The position numbers and the translations under genes are program-made. A stretch of DNA of 60,980 bases from Riemerella columbina DSM 16469. Lineage in GTDB: Bacteria > Bacteroidota > Bacteroidia > Flavobacteriales > Weeksellaceae. A model generated the notes under the pieces. That model had not been told where the DNA came from, searched no databases, and saw only the letters and a program-made list of their open reading frames with translations. Position 1 is the stretch's first letter. The number at the start of each line of letters is the position of its first letter. The DNA is taken from assembly GCF_000374405.1 (NCBI RefSeq), contig NZ_KB894221.1, positions 195-61,174 on the forward strand, given 5' to 3'. Shown here one piece after another: positions 17,146 to 26,490 of the stretch.

Positions 17146-19326
17146 TTAGAATTTATAATTCAGTTGTAAAGCAAAATTTCTCGGATCATTTCTATTCAAA
17201 TACCCTCCTCTATAATACGCATTGTATCCAATAGCATCGGTTAGGTTATTGGCAAATAATTTAATACCTATATGTTTATAATTATAACCTATCTGTGCAT
17301 TGAGTGTAGTATAAGCATCTAACATAAATGGTTTTGTAAGTGGTACGGTATTATGAATAATGGTTTTTTGAGTATAATCGTTTACTGGTCGCTCCCCTAC
17401 ATAATATACACCACCACCAAAACTTAATCCTTTTAGCACTCCCTCTCTCACAGTATAGTTTAGCCATGCATTTCCAGTATGCTGTGCTGCCATCATGGGT
17501 CTAGAACCGTTTACATAGGCGGGACTATCATGGTATTTGGCGTCTAAATAGGCATATCCAGCCATTACTTCTAGTTCTGGTAAAATTTTACCTATCAAGT
17601 CTATTTCTACTCCTTTTCTCGTTAAATCTCCAGCAAAGTCATAATAACCTGTCGGGTTACCACTAGCATCTAAAACACTATAAGATAGATTATTCATATC
17701 CATAGAGAATAGATTGATATTGAACCTTAGTTTTTCATCAAACCAATCTGATTTCAGACCTGCTTCCCACTGTCTAGTAACAGATGTTCCGATAGTTCCT
17801 CCATCTTTCAAAGGTCTATCATTGCCTCTAAGACTAGATACCGTAGCATAGGAAGCATATAAATTGATATGCTCTGCTGGTGCAACCATCAATCCTAAGG
17901 ATGGATCCCAAGCATATTTTTTACCCGTTTGGTTATTCCCATTAAATTGGCTATACCTTACCCCCATTATGGCTTTCACATATTTACCTATGCTCATCAC
18001 TTCCTGTGCCATGATTCCAATTTCTGGTGTTTTAGAAGAAACCACAGAAGTTACTTTTTGCAAAGGACTCCAGTCAAAATGGCTTGGTAAATGATTATTT
18101 ATTTCTTTAGTGACATCAATCACATCTACATCAATAGCATTATTTCGTAAATTTCCATTAATGCCATAGCGATCATTAACTGTATAAGATTCTTTCCAGT
18201 CAAATCCTAATTGGAAAGTATGCATTATACCACCCGTTTTTATATCCTGCCCTACAATATCAGCTTGGAATACTTTACTATGGTCTTCGCCAGAACTAAT
18301 TCCTACAGATCTCTGTCGATAGTTAAGTTCTTTATTTTTAACAGGTTTTAGTCTGCCCGAAGATTGACTATTGTTATAATTATCCGAGGACATATAAGCC
18401 AATCTTATTTTAAAATAATCATTTAATTTCCTATCAATAGAAGTAAAAAAATTCATAGATTTTGTTTTAGCTATATCGCTCGAAAAACCTAAAAATTTAT
18501 TTTTGGGTAAATCATAAATTTTATTCACATCGTCTGGTCCTAAATTCACCGTCCCTCTATTAGGGGTTCTTTCATCATACATATAGTCCATTTGTACCAC
18601 AATGTTGGTTTTATTGTCAATCCTATACGCTACAGACGGACTAGCATAAAAACGCTCGCCTTTTACAAAGTCCGTATAGGATTTATTATTTTGATACGCA
18701 CCATTAAAACGAACCGCTACTTTACCCTCACTATCAATCACCCTTTGGAAGTCTACTGTTGGACGATACATATCCCAACTTCCATAACGGAAGCCTATAT
18801 TCGTTTCATCTATAAAGCGCGGAGTTTTAGTAACCAAGTTTATAACCCCTCCAGCGGCACCTAGAGCATTTCCCACTCCTTGTGTAATAGCAGCAGCACC
18901 TCTTATCACTTGCACACTTTCTACCCCTTGCATATCAGAAAGCATAGAACTCGTACGGAAATCAGAATTCATAAGTACTCCATTTTTTAGCACTGGAGTC
19001 CCTCTGTACCCTCTTATTGACATACTTTCTGCACCACCACCGTAAGTACTAAATAAAACAACACCTGGGATGTTTTTTGCAGCATCGGTAACCGTTAGTG
19101 CCCCCATTTCCGCTATTGCTTTATCCGAAATAATAGAAATACTTTGGATCTGGTCTTTAGGTTTTAAAGGCAATCTGGTAATAATCTCTAAGCCTTTTGG
19201 TTGTTTTTTAGCCTCACCAAATAACTGAATTTCTTCAATCTCTTTTATAGAGTCTTGCTTCGTTTTTTGTCCGTTTAATTGAACAAAAGCCGATAGTACA
19301 ATAGCCAATATAGCAGTCTTTTTCAT
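17146..19326 (-). CDS. TonB-dependent siderophore-type outer-membrane receptor
   Basis: A 726-residue protein with a signal peptide (1-19), no CarboxypepD-like extension, a plug domain at about 55-165 (ITDAAKNIPGVVL; SIRGYRGTPVLKNGV; VESVQVIRGAAAITQGVG) and a 22-strand-type beta barrel ending in ALQLNYKF, with C-terminal Phe as expected for BAM assembly. The order and motifs match siderophore receptors of the FhuE/FecA class. It should import ferric chelates with TonB energy; the ligand is not readable from sequence. It stands alone with its own terminator. A TATATTTG -7 box on the minus strand is at 19356-19363. No clear Fur box was seen. Confidence 0.88.
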   Translation of the reverse strand: MKKTAILAIVLSAFVQLNGQKTKQDSIKEIEEIQLFGEAKKQPKGLEIITRLPLKPKDQIQSISIISDKAIAEMGALTVTDAAKNIPGVVLFSTYGGGAESMSIRGYRGTPVLKNGVLMNSDFRTSSMLSDMQGVESVQVIRGAAAITQGVGNALGAAGGVINLVTKTPRFIDETNIGFRYGSWDMYRPTVDFQRVIDSEGKVAVRFNGAYQNNKSYTDFVKGERFYASPSVAYRIDNKTNIVVQMDYMYDERTPNRGTVNLGPDDVNKIYDLPKNKFLGFSSDIAKTKSMNFFTSIDRKLNDYFKIRLAYMSSDNYNNSQSSGRLKPVKNKELNYRQRSVGISSGEDHSKVFQADIVGQDIKTGGIMHTFQLGFDWKESYTVNDRYGINGNLRNNAIDVDVIDVTKEINNHLPSHFDWSPLQKVTSVVSSKTPEIGIMAQEVMSIGKYVKAIMGVRYSQFNGNNQTGKKYAWDPSLGLMVAPAEHINLYASYATVSSLRGNDRPLKDGGTIGTSVTRQWEAGLKSDWFDEKLRFNINLFSMDMNNLSYSVLDASGNPTGYYDFAGDLTRKGVEIDLIGKILPELEVMAGYAYLDAKYHDSPAYVNGSRPMMAAQHTGNAWLNYTVREGVLKGLSFGGGVYYVGERPVNDYTQKTIIHNTVPLTKPFMLDAYTTLNAQIGYNYKHIGIKLFANNLTDAIGYNAYYRGGYLNRNDPRNFALQLNYKF

Positions 19327-19472
19327 CAGATAAAATTTTGAGTTAATTTATTTCACAAATATATTGTCTTTATTAATTCTAAATAATATAATTTATATGA
19401 GATTTGTCATTTTTATATATTGATGAATCAGGTTTATGCCTAAATCTCTACATTTGTACCAAAATACACGCT

Positions 19473-20111
19473 ATGCTAAACATCCAAACATTTACCTTTA
19501 ATCCCTTTGCAGAAAACACTTATATCCTATATAGCTCGGACAAAAATGCCTATCTTATAGACCCTGGCAATGCTCTAAAGCATGAAACCCAACAACTGTT
19601 TGATTTTATTGAAACACATGGATTAAACATTAAAAATATTTTACTCACCCACGCCCATATCGACCATGTATTGGGATTGCAAAAGGCTTACGACACCTAT
19701 AAAGTCCCTGTGCTGATGCACGCCAAAGACCAAGTTATTCTAGATGCCAACCCTATGACGGCTCAGAAATATGGCTTTAGTTTCCATGCTTTTGAAGGTG
19801 AAATTACTTATTTAGAAGAAGGCGACCAACTAGAAATAGACCAAGAAACGCTGGATGTTCTTCATTTACCTGGACACTCCCCTGGCAGTATTGGGTTTTA
19901 TAATGCCAAGCAAGACTGGATTATCTCTGGTGATGTACTCTTCCAAGGGAGTATTGGGCGTACAGATTTATTTATGGGCAGTCATTCTCAACTGATTGAA
20001 AGTATCAAAACTAAACTTTTAATTTTAGAGGATAATACCCAAGTATTTTCAGGGCATGGTGCGAGTACCAATATTGGTTTTGAAAAGCAATACAACCCTT
20101 TCTTGAATTAA
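19473..20111 (+). CDS. MBL-fold metallo-hydrolase (glyoxalase II-like)
   Basis: A protein of 212 residues from the ATG at 19473. A longer frame starting at 19404 would include the -7 box TACATTTG (19449-19456), so the downstream start is preferred. The metal motif is H60-A-H-I-D-H65 in LLTHAHIDHVLGL; further ligands are in LPGHSPGSIGF (about 129-139), SGDVLF (about 150-155) and a C-terminal SGHG. This is the YcbL/glyoxalase II-like subgroup, a cytosolic binuclear zinc hydrolase acting on thioesters. Convergent with the 20177 gene with a shared terminator. Confidence 0.88.
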   Translation: MLNIQTFTFNPFAENTYILYSSDKNAYLIDPGNALKHETQQLFDFIETHGLNIKNILLTHAHIDHVLGLQKAYDTYKVPVLMHAKDQVILDANPMTAQKYGFSFHAFEGEITYLEEGDQLEIDQETLDVLHLPGHSPGSIGFYNAKQDWIISGDVLFQGSIGRTDLFMGSHSQLIESIKTKLLILEDNTQVFSGHGASTNIGFEKQYNPFLN

Positions 20112-20118
20112 CATAAAA

Positions 20119-20160
20119 AAAGTCTATGATATTTGCAGCGTATCATAGACTTTATCTTTT
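20119..20160. terminator. bidirectional intrinsic terminator
   Basis: A perfect 13-bp stem (20119-20131 with 20141-20153, AAAGTCTATGATA) and a 9-base loop, flanked by a T-rich tract on both strands. It serves the convergent MBL-hydrolase gene and the gene ending at 20177. Confidence 0.9.
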
Positions 20161-20176
20161 TATCATGATAAGGATT

Positions 20177-21847
20177 CTAACCTTGGTCTTTAAAAATCTT
20201 TTCTAAAATTCTTAAGGTAATAAGGTAAGTTGGCTTTACTCCCGTTAAACCTAACCCGCCAGAAGATAGCGTACTTCCCGTTTCTAATGGATTATCCGAG
20301 GCATAGTAAGCATAGCAAACGAATAAATCTGGGCTGATGTGGTGTCTAATTTTAGACGCTACCTGAATGGCTTTTTGATAATGTGCCCCTTCCATTTCTA
20401 GCCCAATCGCTTTCCAAGAAGTGGTCATAAAATAGGATAGAATATCTTTATTCTGAAGCGAAGTCCCCAACACGGTAATCATCGCTCCTTCAAAAGCTTT
20501 TAAATCTTCATCTTGAAAATCTTCTAATTTTAAGGCATTTTCAAAAGGATAATTATCCGCCGTTCCTTCAAAAATATGCGATGTAGGAATCATAATATCG
20601 CCTTTTTTACCTTCTAAAATTCCCGCTTTTCCCATAATAGAAATAGAACGCACCAGCATATGGTACTCATCCTCACCTACGAAGAAAGGCTTTAGCAACT
20701 CGTCCATCACCTCAAAGGCTTGCTCCCCAAAAGCATAGTCGAATACGATAATCACGCTGTCTTTATCTACTTCGTAATGGCTAAATGGTGTTTCGGAAAG
20801 ATCTATTTTTTTGAGGTCAAAAATTTGAACATCAATATTACTACCGCTTTGGTCATCAATATAAATCATGCCTTTAGAAACGGCATAATCTGAGACTTTT
20901 TTCCTGAGTGTAGCCTCGTTACTAATTTTCTCATATAGCGAATAATCCACTGATTTCTTAGTGGAAGCCCCTAAGGCTTTATTGGCAAACAACATATTTT
21001 TTACACTATGCATATTGGCACTGATGATATGCAACGGACGCTTATGAAGGTTATGCTGTACCAAAACTTCCTTCACTTTATTCGCCCATTTTTCTCCAAA
21101 AAAGTGATGCCCCACACGCTCCTGAAGAATCGCACTAAAGAAAATCTCTCTTTCGCGCTGTTTCTTCCAGTCCGCTAAACTCACTTCCCCCATATTATAA
21201 ATAATCTTGAAGAGCCTATCGGGATTGCTATCATCCCCAAACTTATCATAAGCCGAAAGCGTTTCCTCAAATGTTCTACCTAAAAAGCCAGACAACTGAA
21301 TGAGAGCGACTTCCTTTTCTTTGCGTGTAAATTTCTTTTCGCCTTTCGCTACCTCTTCTATTATATGCCAAATTCTGCGTGGCGTACCATCGTTATCCAA
21401 ATCAAAGCCTAAGTTTCTCACTTTATCAGCTTCTAAGTAGAAAAATGTTAAGTGGGTTAGTATATCATAAATTTCAGAACGCCCTAGTAGCACTTCAATA
21501 TTCATTTGGTGCTGGTCGATACGGTAGCAGTTTCTTCGGCGTTTTTTAGGAACTATTGGTTGAAAGCTGGCTTTATGAAAACCCTCATCGGAAGTCAAGT
21601 GGACAAATGCACATTCTTCAATCCCTTCTGGTAAGCGGTCTAGCACATACAATAACCCATCTAATTCTACCTTTTTAGAAAGTGCCATAGAGCCGTAAAT
21701 TTCTGGCTGTATCACCAGTAATAAATTCCTGAGTGTTTCCCCCGAAACCCCAGCTGGCTTGAAGAACCCTCTATAAAACAAGTGTCTCATTGCCACATAT
21801 AAACGCTCTATTGCTTCCGTTGTTTCTCTTGCTCTAGATTTTGCCAT
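20177..21847 (-). CDS. conserved protein, probably DUF6909, with nucleoside-phosphorylase-like C-terminus
   Basis: A 556-residue soluble protein without signal peptide, conserved in Bacteroidota (DUF6909 from memory). The N-terminal half is helical and basic (residues 1-240). In the C-terminal half, VIIVFDYAFGEQAFEVMDE, IMGKAGILEGKKGDIMIPTSH and AIGLEMEGAHYQKA resemble the strand order and the xMEGAx ribose-binding motif of type I nucleoside phosphorylases and AMP nucleosidases. This is a resemblance seen by eye, not an established function. Single gene with a shared terminator downstream and a TATCTTTG box (complement, 21865-21872) upstream. Confidence 0.7.
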   Translation of the reverse strand: MAKSRARETTEAIERLYVAMRHLFYRGFFKPAGVSGETLRNLLLVIQPEIYGSMALSKKVELDGLLYVLDRLPEGIEECAFVHLTSDEGFHKASFQPIVPKKRRRNCYRIDQHQMNIEVLLGRSEIYDILTHLTFFYLEADKVRNLGFDLDNDGTPRRIWHIIEEVAKGEKKFTRKEKEVALIQLSGFLGRTFEETLSAYDKFGDDSNPDRLFKIIYNMGEVSLADWKKQREREIFFSAILQERVGHHFFGEKWANKVKEVLVQHNLHKRPLHIISANMHSVKNMLFANKALGASTKKSVDYSLYEKISNEATLRKKVSDYAVSKGMIYIDDQSGSNIDVQIFDLKKIDLSETPFSHYEVDKDSVIIVFDYAFGEQAFEVMDELLKPFFVGEDEYHMLVRSISIMGKAGILEGKKGDIMIPTSHIFEGTADNYPFENALKLEDFQDEDLKAFEGAMITVLGTSLQNKDILSYFMTTSWKAIGLEMEGAHYQKAIQVASKIRHHISPDLFVCYAYYASDNPLETGSTLSSGGLGLTGVKPTYLITLRILEKIFKDQG

Positions 21848-21954
21848 AAATAAAAGATTTCAGGCAAAGATAAGTGTTTTTGGCTTAAATTACCTCTAAG
21901 TAAAAATTATCTTTAGAGATAAATCTGTATCTTTGGTCTTCATTTTCTTTTTAA

Positions 21955-23049
21955 ATGAAAAGAGATTTATATATTGATTTTGCTAAAGGGCTAGCAACTT
22001 TATCCATTATTTTTATCCACACCGCCTATTGGAGTGGACAGCTCTACCTACCCACCGAGGTAAGGATTCTATCGTTGCTATTTGATGTCCCCTTATTTTT
22101 TGCGTTGAGCGGTATTACTTCAGGAAATAGTATAGAGAAAACCTGCTTTAGACTACTAAAGTTACAAATTACCTATATGCTTTTTGTAACGCTTATTTTC
22201 TTTATCGATTATCTCTTTAAAGTTTTGGGGCTGTATTTTTTCGGTATCGAAGGGCTTCAACAATTCTATGCCATCTTCGGGGATAAATTTATCCCAAAAC
22301 ATATCGATAATATCCCGCAATGGGAAAACCTTGGCAATTGGTACTTACACCAATATACCCATTGTGATATATTCCCCGTTGTAATGGGTAGTTTTTGGTA
22401 TCTAAAGGTTTACTTTATCCTCAGTTTTTTGGGCGTCCTTATTTTAAGGTTTTTTCCAAAGCATATTTTCTGGGCTATTGGGATTTGTTTCGGATTAACG
22501 GCAATTTTCAATCTATTTCCTGTATATTATCCCACAGGTCAGGTGGGCTATGTTGCATTCTACTTAGGCGTCTTTTTAGTTGCCCATCATCTTAGAGGTA
22601 AAAAAATTCCAAACTTGGCAATTCCTTTACTTTATTGGGTGTGGTTTATCGCCATGGGATTGCTATTCTGTAATTATGGAGCGGATATACTTTACAACAT
22701 CAATAAATTTAAATTTCCACCGAGAACACCTTATATCTTGTGGTCGCTATTTTCTTTAATTACTCTATTCGTACTCTACAACAGACTAAAAATTACTAAG
22801 GATAATTTCATCAATTATATTGGAAGGAATGCCATTTTTTATTATTTTGCCCAAGGCATCAGCTCCACCATTATTTACTTTATGGTTTATCCTTTAAAAG
22901 AGCAAATGCACTGGAGTATTTTATTAATGATAGTTTACCCCGTGAATATAGCATTAGCCATACTCATCGCTGAACTCTTAAAACTATTTGATGCCATAGG
23001 CTGGAAAGTACTAAACGATATAAGAACTAAAACCTCAACAAATGAATAA
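21955..23049 (+). CDS. acyltransferase family 3 membrane protein
   Basis: A 364-residue protein with about ten membrane segments. It begins MKRDLYIDFAKGLATLSIIFIHTAY, the typical acyltransferase-3 opening with R-x-x-x-x-D and a conserved His in the first helix. Members O-acylate sugars of LPS, capsule, teichoic acids or other envelope polymers at the inner membrane. The acceptor cannot be deduced. TATCTTTG at 21928-21935 is a possible -7 box. It overlaps miaE by 8 bases and miaE overlaps a glycosyltransferase by 8 bases, so the three form a translationally coupled unit. Confidence 0.82.
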   Translation: MKRDLYIDFAKGLATLSIIFIHTAYWSGQLYLPTEVRILSLLFDVPLFFALSGITSGNSIEKTCFRLLKLQITYMLFVTLIFFIDYLFKVLGLYFFGIEGLQQFYAIFGDKFIPKHIDNIPQWENLGNWYLHQYTHCDIFPVVMGSFWYLKVYFILSFLGVLILRFFPKHIFWAIGICFGLTAIFNLFPVYYPTGQVGYVAFYLGVFLVAHHLRGKKIPNLAIPLLYWVWFIAMGLLFCNYGADILYNINKFKFPPRTPYILWSLFSLITLFVLYNRLKITKDNFINYIGRNAIFYYFAQGISSTIIYFMVYPLKEQMHWSILLMIVYPVNIALAILIAELLKLFDAIGWKVLNDIRTKTSTNE

Positions 23050-23638
23050 CAACAAAACCATGTTTAAACTAAAACTACCCACCGACCCAAGATGGGCAAA
23101 TATTGCAGAAGGCAATATAGAAGAAATCTTAACCGACCACGCATGGTGCGAACAAAAAGCTGCTACCAACGCCATTATGCTCATCACCATGCTACCAGAG
23201 TATCCTGATATTGTAACGGAACTTTTGGAAATTGCACAGGAGGAATTAGAACATTTTCAGCAAGTGCATAATATCATAAAAGCCAGAGGCTACAAGCTAG
23301 GAAGGTCTAGAAAAGACGACTATGTGAATGATTTACTAAAATTTGTAGTCCAAGGCACACGAGATGAATTTATTGTAGACCGAATGCTCTTCGCAGCGAT
23401 GATAGAAGCGAGAAGTTGCGAACGCTTCAAAGTATTAACCGAAAACATAAAAGACGAAGAACTCAAAACCTTCTACCGAAAATTAATGATTTCCGAAGCC
23501 AACCACTATACTACATTTATCGGTTTTGCTCGACAACTTGGCGACCCTGAAAAAGTCAATAAACGATGGGAAGAATGGCTAGAGTACGAAGCCAAAATCA
23601 TCCAATCCTATGGTAAAAAAGAGACCATCCATGGGTAG
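23042..23638 (+). CDS. miaE: tRNA-(ms2io6A)-hydroxylase MiaE
   Basis: A 198-residue ferritin-like diiron protein. Predicted iron ligands: Glu37 (HAWCE), Glu70 with His71 in EEELEHF, Glu122 in IEARSCERF and Glu152 with His155 in SEANHY. MiaE hydroxylates the isopentenyl side chain at tRNA A37 using oxygen. This fits the MiaA gene at 9.9 kb. An alternative start (ATG 23060, MFKLKL) would remove 6 residues; the first ATG was kept because it overlaps the upstream stop by 8 bases. The neighbours are envelope genes, so the operon is functionally mixed. Confidence 0.92.
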   Translation: MNNNKTMFKLKLPTDPRWANIAEGNIEEILTDHAWCEQKAATNAIMLITMLPEYPDIVTELLEIAQEELEHFQQVHNIIKARGYKLGRSRKDDYVNDLLKFVVQGTRDEFIVDRMLFAAMIEARSCERFKVLTENIKDEELKTFYRKLMISEANHYTTFIGFARQLGDPEKVNKRWEEWLEYEAKIIQSYGKKETIHG

Positions 23639-24755
23639 GATTGAGGCACTCAACATCATTTCCTTCAATATACCCTACCCTCCCAACTATGGAGGCATTA
23701 TAGATGTATTCTATAAGATAAAAGCCCTCCATAGCCAAGGGATAGCCATATATCTCCATTGCTTTTGCAACACACCATCTATTCCTGAGCCACTAGCCGC
23801 GATCACCCAAGCCGTATACCTCTACCCTAAGGTAACTTCGCTAAGCAAATTATTTAATAAGAAACCGCTGTCCGTAGCCTCTAGAGAGCATAGTAGTTTA
23901 GTCAATCACCTTAAAAAAAACAAAGCCCCTATTCTATTTGAAGGCTTGCAAACTACTGCAATGCTTGACGCATTATCCTCCTTAAACCGACCTCTATATC
24001 TGCGCCTGCACAATAACGAACATCTCTACTACAAAGGACTTGCAAAATCCGAAAAGCAACCTCTAAAAAAAGCCCTATACCTATTAGAAAGCTACAAATA
24101 CGCTCTCTATCAGAAAGAAATACTCCCACGCTTTGATGCGGTGTTTTGCCTTTCTCATAAGGAATTAGACTTTGCTACAAAACACAATCCCAATGCCTTT
24201 ATGCTACCTATTTTTCATGGTAACAAATGGCAGCCCACTATTCCCCCGCACGAGCCTTACTTCCTATTCCACAGCGATCTAAGCACTGCGGATAATAAAA
24301 AAGCCCTCTATGAAGTGCTTAGTGTTTTCAAAATGCTGCCTGATAAAACACTTATTATCGCTTCTGACCGAGCCAGTACTGGTATAAAAAAAGACCTAGC
24401 CCAATATCCGAATGTGGCACTAGTTCCTATAAAAACACATGAGAATTTATTACACCTCATCCAATCTGCCCATGCCAACATTCTATGGTCTATGCAGCCA
24501 ACGGGAACTAAGGTAAAGCTATTCAATACCCTATACCACTCGAACCGTGTTATCATCAATCCTAATATTACAGACGATAAGGCTTTGATCCAGCTCTGCC
24601 ATTTGGTGGAAAATAAAGAAACCTTAAAAACTTTGATTTCTAATTTTAATACAATCCCCCCAACTTCGATAGCCGAAAAGACCTCAATACTAGAAAAATT
24701 CTCTGATGCCCAGACAATACTCGCCTTTATCAATACGCTGCATCAGCTCTCTTAA
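23631..24755 (+). CDS. glycosyltransferase (GT4-like)
   Basis: A protein of about 374 residues from the ATG at 23631 (8 bases inside miaE; a further start at 23610 is possible). LNIISFNIPYPPNYGG near the N-terminus is the GT4 opening (hydrophobic strand followed by a P-x-x-x-GG loop), and a second Rossmann domain follows with SDLSTADNKKAL at about 220. The C-terminal donor-site glutamates are less clear than in BshA. It probably transfers a sugar in a surface polysaccharide pathway. The donor and acceptor are unknown. Confidence 0.7.
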   Translation: MGRIEALNIISFNIPYPPNYGGIIDVFYKIKALHSQGIAIYLHCFCNTPSIPEPLAAITQAVYLYPKVTSLSKLFNKKPLSVASREHSSLVNHLKKNKAPILFEGLQTTAMLDALSSLNRPLYLRLHNNEHLYYKGLAKSEKQPLKKALYLLESYKYALYQKEILPRFDAVFCLSHKELDFATKHNPNAFMLPIFHGNKWQPTIPPHEPYFLFHSDLSTADNKKALYEVLSVFKMLPDKTLIIASDRASTGIKKDLAQYPNVALVPIKTHENLLHLIQSAHANILWSMQPTGTKVKLFNTLYHSNRVIINPNITDDKALIQLCHLVENKETLKTLISNFNTIPPTSIAEKTSILEKFSDAQTILAFINTLHQLS

Positions 24756-24832
24756 GCCTTCTCCAGCTCTCCTGTGGTTTTAGCTAATGGATAGGCTTCT
24801 TTTAAACCTTCCCTCATTACCAAATAACAAAA

Positions 24833-24910
24833 ACCCTCAAGGGTTTATAGAATAACCCTTAAGGGTAAACAATAAAACCCATAAGGGTAAATAGAAAAAC
24901 CCATAAGGGT
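24833..24910. repeat. four 22-bp tandem palindromic repeats
   Basis: Twelve-base palindromes ACCC-NN-AAGGGT begin at 24833, 24855, 24877 and 24899, exactly 22 bp apart: ACCCTCAAGGGT, ACCCTTAAGGGT, ACCCATAAGGGT, ACCCATAAGGGT. The 10-base linkers are A-rich. A degenerate further ACCCTCATTAGG is at 24943. They occupy the gap between the convergent genes ending at 24755 and 25016, where each small stem could end transcription from either side. The spacing of two helical turns also fits a cooperative protein-binding array. The linkers are too short for a CRISPR array. Confidence 0.85.
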
Positions 24911-25015
24911 TTTAGTTGGTATATCAAGTGGAAACTTCTAAACCCTCATTAGGTTTACCCTTATCGAACACAAGGCAAAGTCTTAAATGATATTAGAAAT
25001 ATGAGAAACCCAAAG

Positions 25016-25984
25016 TTACCCCATTATTTTCTGAAGGATTTCATGCGTATTAATTTCATGTAAGCATGCCCAATCTCCACGATAGCAAGGCTTATCCCCA
25101 AAGACCGAACATGGGCGGCAAGTAAGGTCTCGCACTTGAACCACATCTTCCCAACTTTGTCCATAGCCCAAAAATCCAGCATACGGATGTGTAGCGCCCC
25201 ACACTGAAATGCAGCGCGTCCCCACAAGACTCGCCAAGTGCATATTGGCAGAATCCATAGAAATCATCACTTTTAAGTGTTTAATGCGTTCTAATTCTTC
25301 TTTAAGCGACAATTTTCCTGCTAAACTCTCGGTATTCGGAATTTCTGCTTCCCATTGGTTTAAAATTTCTACTTCCCTTTTGCCGCCGCCAAAAAAATAG
25401 ATTTTATGGGTTTTGGCTAAGGCTTTTGCTACCTCAAAAGAGGCTTCCAAAGGAAGCATTTTACCTTCGTGCTGGGCAAAGGGTGCGATGCCAATCCCTG
25501 ATTTTTCAACCTCAAATTGTGGATACTGATGTGATAGGTGCAACTCCAACCCCATACTTCTAAAGACATCGGCATAGCGTTCGGTGGTGTATTTAAGCTG
25601 ATGTTTCTGAAGGTTCCAAATATCGGTAAGGTGTTTTTTTTCCTCTTTACCTTTATCTAGTTTATAAACGGGGATTTGTTTAAATTTAAAAAAGTAGTTG
25701 AGAATTTTAGAACGGATTACATCGTGCAAATCTGCTACGGCATCTATCTTATAAGTGGTGGTGAGCTCTTTGTATAATTTTTTAAGACCTGAAAACCCAT
25801 CGTAGGCTTTGATGTCTATCCCATGAAAGGTTAAGCGTTCTATCCCCTCAAATAAATCTGCAAAATTCTTCCTTGATACCATCACGAGGGTAGTTTCTTT
25901 ATTTTGTTCTAAAAACGCTTTGATTACGGGAACCGTCATCGCAATATCCCCAAAAGCCGAAAAACGATAGGCTAAAATTTGCAT
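25016..25984 (-). CDS. glycosyltransferase family 9 (heptosyltransferase-like)
   Basis: A 322-residue GT-B enzyme. The N-terminal MQILAYRFSAFGDIAMTVPV is the GT9 opening. A second domain begins at about 160 (GIGIAPFAQHEGKMLPLE) and holds ISMDSANMHLASLVGTRCISVWGATHP (about 235-261), the ADP-heptose-binding signature of the family. Four C-terminal cysteines (CRPCSVFGDKPCYRGDWAC) are frequent in Bacteroidota members. The enzyme probably adds heptose or a similar sugar to the lipooligosaccharide core. It overlaps sufE by one base and so shares its transcript, a mixed pairing. Confidence 0.88.
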   Translation of the reverse strand: MQILAYRFSAFGDIAMTVPVIKAFLEQNKETTLVMVSRKNFADLFEGIERLTFHGIDIKAYDGFSGLKKLYKELTTTYKIDAVADLHDVIRSKILNYFFKFKQIPVYKLDKGKEEKKHLTDIWNLQKHQLKYTTERYADVFRSMGLELHLSHQYPQFEVEKSGIGIAPFAQHEGKMLPLEASFEVAKALAKTHKIYFFGGGKREVEILNQWEAEIPNTESLAGKLSLKEELERIKHLKVMISMDSANMHLASLVGTRCISVWGATHPYAGFLGYGQSWEDVVQVRDLTCRPCSVFGDKPCYRGDWACLHEINTHEILQKIMG

Positions 25985-26403
25985 TAGATTTGGGTTTGGA
26001 ATGCTAGGGCGTAGAGTTTTATTTGCTTAGTCATTGCCATAAGTCCGTTGGCTCTGGAAGGGGATAGAAACTCCTTCAATCCGATTTGGGATATAAACTC
26101 GAAATCCGAATCTATAATTTCTTGGGGACTATGGTTGTTATAAATAGACAGCAACATGGCAACAATCCCTTTTGGCAAAATCCCATCAGAGTCCGCAAAT
26201 AGATGAACTTTGCCCTCTTCCAGCTTGGCGTCTATCCAAACCTGAGACTGGCAGCCTTTAATGAGGTTATCCTCTGTTTTCTGTGCTGCATCCATGGGCT
26301 CAAGTCCTTTTCCTAAGTCGATAAGGTATTCGTATTTTTGTTCCCAATCTTCTAGAAATTCAAATTCCTCTATCAGTTCTTGTTGCAATTCTTTTATCGT
26401 CAT
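25984..26403 (-). CDS. sufE: SufE family sulfur acceptor protein
   Basis: A 139-residue protein. Cys51 in DNLIKGCQSQVWI is the persulfide-accepting cysteine of SufE. It takes sulfur from SufS desulfurase and passes it to the SufBCD scaffold. The suf genes lie separately at 47.7-52.3 kb in this window; sufS is not in the window. A TATCTTTG box on the minus strand (26429-26436) lies 25 bases upstream. Confidence 0.92.
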   Translation of the reverse strand: MTIKELQQELIEEFEFLEDWEQKYEYLIDLGKGLEPMDAAQKTEDNLIKGCQSQVWIDAKLEEGKVHLFADSDGILPKGIVAMLLSIYNNHSPQEIIDSDFEFISQIGLKEFLSPSRANGLMAMTKQIKLYALAFQTQI

Positions 26404-26490
26404 GATGGTCTTTCCCTTTATTTTGCCGCAAAGATAAGAAGAATTTTAGTTATGCTTAGACGGTATGTGGTAGGCTATTTTTGCTAAAAC

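Noticed and set aside
19404-19472. Longer start of the MBL hydrolase at 19404.
   Set aside because: It would place the -7 box TACATTTG inside the coding sequence and the extra residues do not belong to the family.
24308-24733. Minus-strand frame of 141 codons opposite the GT4-like gene.
   Set aside because: The plus-strand frame has a clear glycosyltransferase opening and coupled neighbours; the opposite frame has none.
24833-24910. The 22-bp repeats as a CRISPR array.
   Set aside because: Linkers are only 10 bases, repeats are 12 bases and palindromic, and no cas genes are in the window.
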